Positions 5,216-5,930 of a stretch of DNA of 5,930 nt are shown here, piece after piece. Below the pieces are notes generated by a model. The model did not search any database and was not told the DNA's origin. It worked only from the letters and a program-made list of their open reading frames with translations. The DNA is from Desulfovibrio sp. GTDB taxonomy: Bacteria > Desulfobacterota > Desulfovibrionia > Desulfovibrionales > Desulfovibrionaceae. Position 1 is the first letter of the stretch; each line of letters begins with the position of its first letter. The stretch spans positions 1-5,930 of the forward strand of contig JAQVZK010000154.1 of assembly GCA_028708195.1 (NCBI GenBank), read 5' to 3'. Both the position numbers and the translations under genes were made by a program.

Positions 5216-5783
5216 GCTGCTTCACCCTTTCGATGGGGCTGATGATATCTGTCAGGCGCACACCAAATTTTTCATTGATAACAACGGCTTCGCCGCGCGC
5301 CACAAGCTTGCCGTTCACATAGACCTCAAGCGGTTCACCGGCCAGCTTGTTCAGCTCCACCACAGACCCCTGCCCAAGTTGCAGCAACTCGTTGATGAGC
5401 AGACGGGTGCGGCCAAGCTCCGCGGAGACGTCCAGCGGAATATCCAGAATAAAGTCCAGCTCGCGCTTGAGCTTGTTATCCCCAGGCTGGCGGGCCGTTT
5501 CTGTCATATCCTTGAAGTGGGCATCCGTTACCTGACCGCCCATGCCAGCGCCAGCGCTGCCAAAAGACTGCTGCGTGGGGGCCTCTTCATCCTGGGCCAT
5601 GCTTGCGGCCCACTGGGCTGCCAGGGCTTCATCGGCCTGACGCTGCGCATCGGCGCCAGCGGGGGGCGTTGCAGACGGGGCTGCGGGTTCGGCCGCGCCG
5701 CCTGAAGCATTGGCTTCATCAGACTCCTGGGCGAGTTCGGCTTCCCACTGGGCAGCCAAAGCGTCCTGATCTTCCTGCGACAT
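5208..5783 (-). CDS. fliN: Flagellar motor switch protein FliN with extended N-terminus
   Basis: FliN is the C-ring protein that takes part in switching and docks the export ATPase complex through FliH. The 191-aa product has the SpoA domain at about 108-190: FILDIPLDVSAELGRTRL, VVELNKLAGEPLEVYVNGK and GVRLTDIISPIERVKQLG are typical. E. coli FliN has 137 residues, so this one carries about 50 extra residues at the N-terminus, acidic and Ala/Pro-rich. Within it ALAAQW occurs twice (8-13 and 53-58) in a 15-residue duplication. The opening MSQEDQDALAAQW recalls the CheY-binding leader of FliM and FliY (SQxEIDALL). The ATG at 5783 follows GAGGTGA at a short spacing. fliM, often between fliL and fliN, is absent. 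The gene follows fliL after 79 bp. Confidence 0.94.
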   Translation of the reverse strand: MSQEDQDALAAQWEAELAQESDEANASGGAAEPAAPSATPPAGADAQRQADEALAAQWAASMAQDEEAPTQQSFGSAGAGMGGQVTDAHFKDMTETARQPGDNKLKRELDFILDIPLDVSAELGRTRLLINELLQLGQGSVVELNKLAGEPLEVYVNGKLVARGEAVVINEKFGVRLTDIISPIERVKQLG

Positions 5784-5786
5784 AGG

Positions 5787-5793
5787 TCACCTC
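5787..5793 (-). promoter_or_regulatory. Ribosome binding site of fliN
   Basis: GAGGTGA on the minus strand, 3 nt from the ATG at 5783 when counted from its last base. It is the strongest Shine-Dalgarno sequence of the flagellar block, so fliN probably initiates independently while fliO and fliP lean on coupling. Confidence 0.7.
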
Positions 5794-5808
5794 TTTGTCT
5801 TCCTGCCG

Positions 5809-5828
5809 CCGGGGGCGTCTGCACCCGG
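5809..5828. other. GC-rich hairpin between fliL and fliN
   Basis: CCGGG and CCCGG pair as a perfect 5-bp stem with a 10-nt loop; an alternative fold pairs GGGTG with CGCCC on the minus-strand RNA. No T-run follows, so read-through from fliL into fliN is expected. It could be a processing or stability element. Confidence 0.3.
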
Positions 5829-5862
5829 GGCGTTGACCATGCGGACGAAGCCGCGCAAGAAT

Positions 5863-5930
5863 TTATTCGACAACAAAGTCAGTAAAATATACGCGAATCA
5901 CGCGCTGCGCGCCCAGTATCTGATTAAGGC
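5863..5930 (-). CDS. fliL: FliL C-terminal end (partial, cut by the window edge)
   Basis: Only the last 21 codons and the TAA stop (5865-5863) are inside the window. The peptide ends in RVIRVYFTDFVVE, which matches the usual FliL C-terminus (a basic residue, then VYFTDFVVQ-like). FliL is a single-pass inner-membrane protein that surrounds the stator and affects motor torque. It stands directly upstream of fliN in the same direction, as expected at the start of this flagellar block. The identification rests on a short tail plus context. Confidence 0.75.
   Translation of the reverse strand, partial: LNQILGAQRVIRVYFTDFVVE

Overview
The window looks like chromosomal DNA of a Desulfovibrio-type sulfate reducer (Desulfovibrionaceae). 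The reasons are GC-rich coding sequence, a leftward fliL-fliN-fliO-fliP-fliQ run that lacks fliM and fliR, and a neighbouring SpoU methyltransferase and LysM lytic transglycosylase. From memory the same order occurs around fliN/fliP in Desulfovibrio vulgaris; this was not checked here. Most of the window is ordinary core genome.

Layout from left to right. Positions 1-349 hold no convincing gene. They hold an array of imperfect ~109-bp tandem units that begins at or before the window edge. GTCAA anchors lie at 4, 113, 222 and 326, and each unit has a hairpin about 21 bp after its anchor. A strong stem-loop (417-445) follows. Next comes a leftward MltD-like lipoprotein lytic transglycosylase with three LysM repeats (494-2206). 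A 136-bp divergent promoter region separates it from a rightward SpoU/TrmH-family RNA 2'-O-methyltransferase (2343-3143). The methyltransferase converges on the flagellar operon across a 347-bp gap that contains terminators and an AT-rich patch. The rest of the window is the leftward flagellar block: fliQ, fliP, fliO, fliN and the very end of fliL.

The flagellar genes encode export-gate membrane proteins (FliP, FliQ), their assembly factor (FliO), the C-ring protein FliN and the tail of the stator-associated protein FliL. FliN/FliO overlap by 8 bp and FliO/FliP by 68 bp, which suggests translational coupling. The transglycosylase remodels peptidoglycan and the methyltransferase modifies RNA; nothing in the sequence ties either to flagella apart from position.

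The most unusual element is the repeat array at the left end. Its units keep a Shine-Dalgarno/ATG-like box, a GTCAA-plus-T-tract box and a hairpin position, while the hairpin sequences themselves differ. I do not recognise it as a named element.
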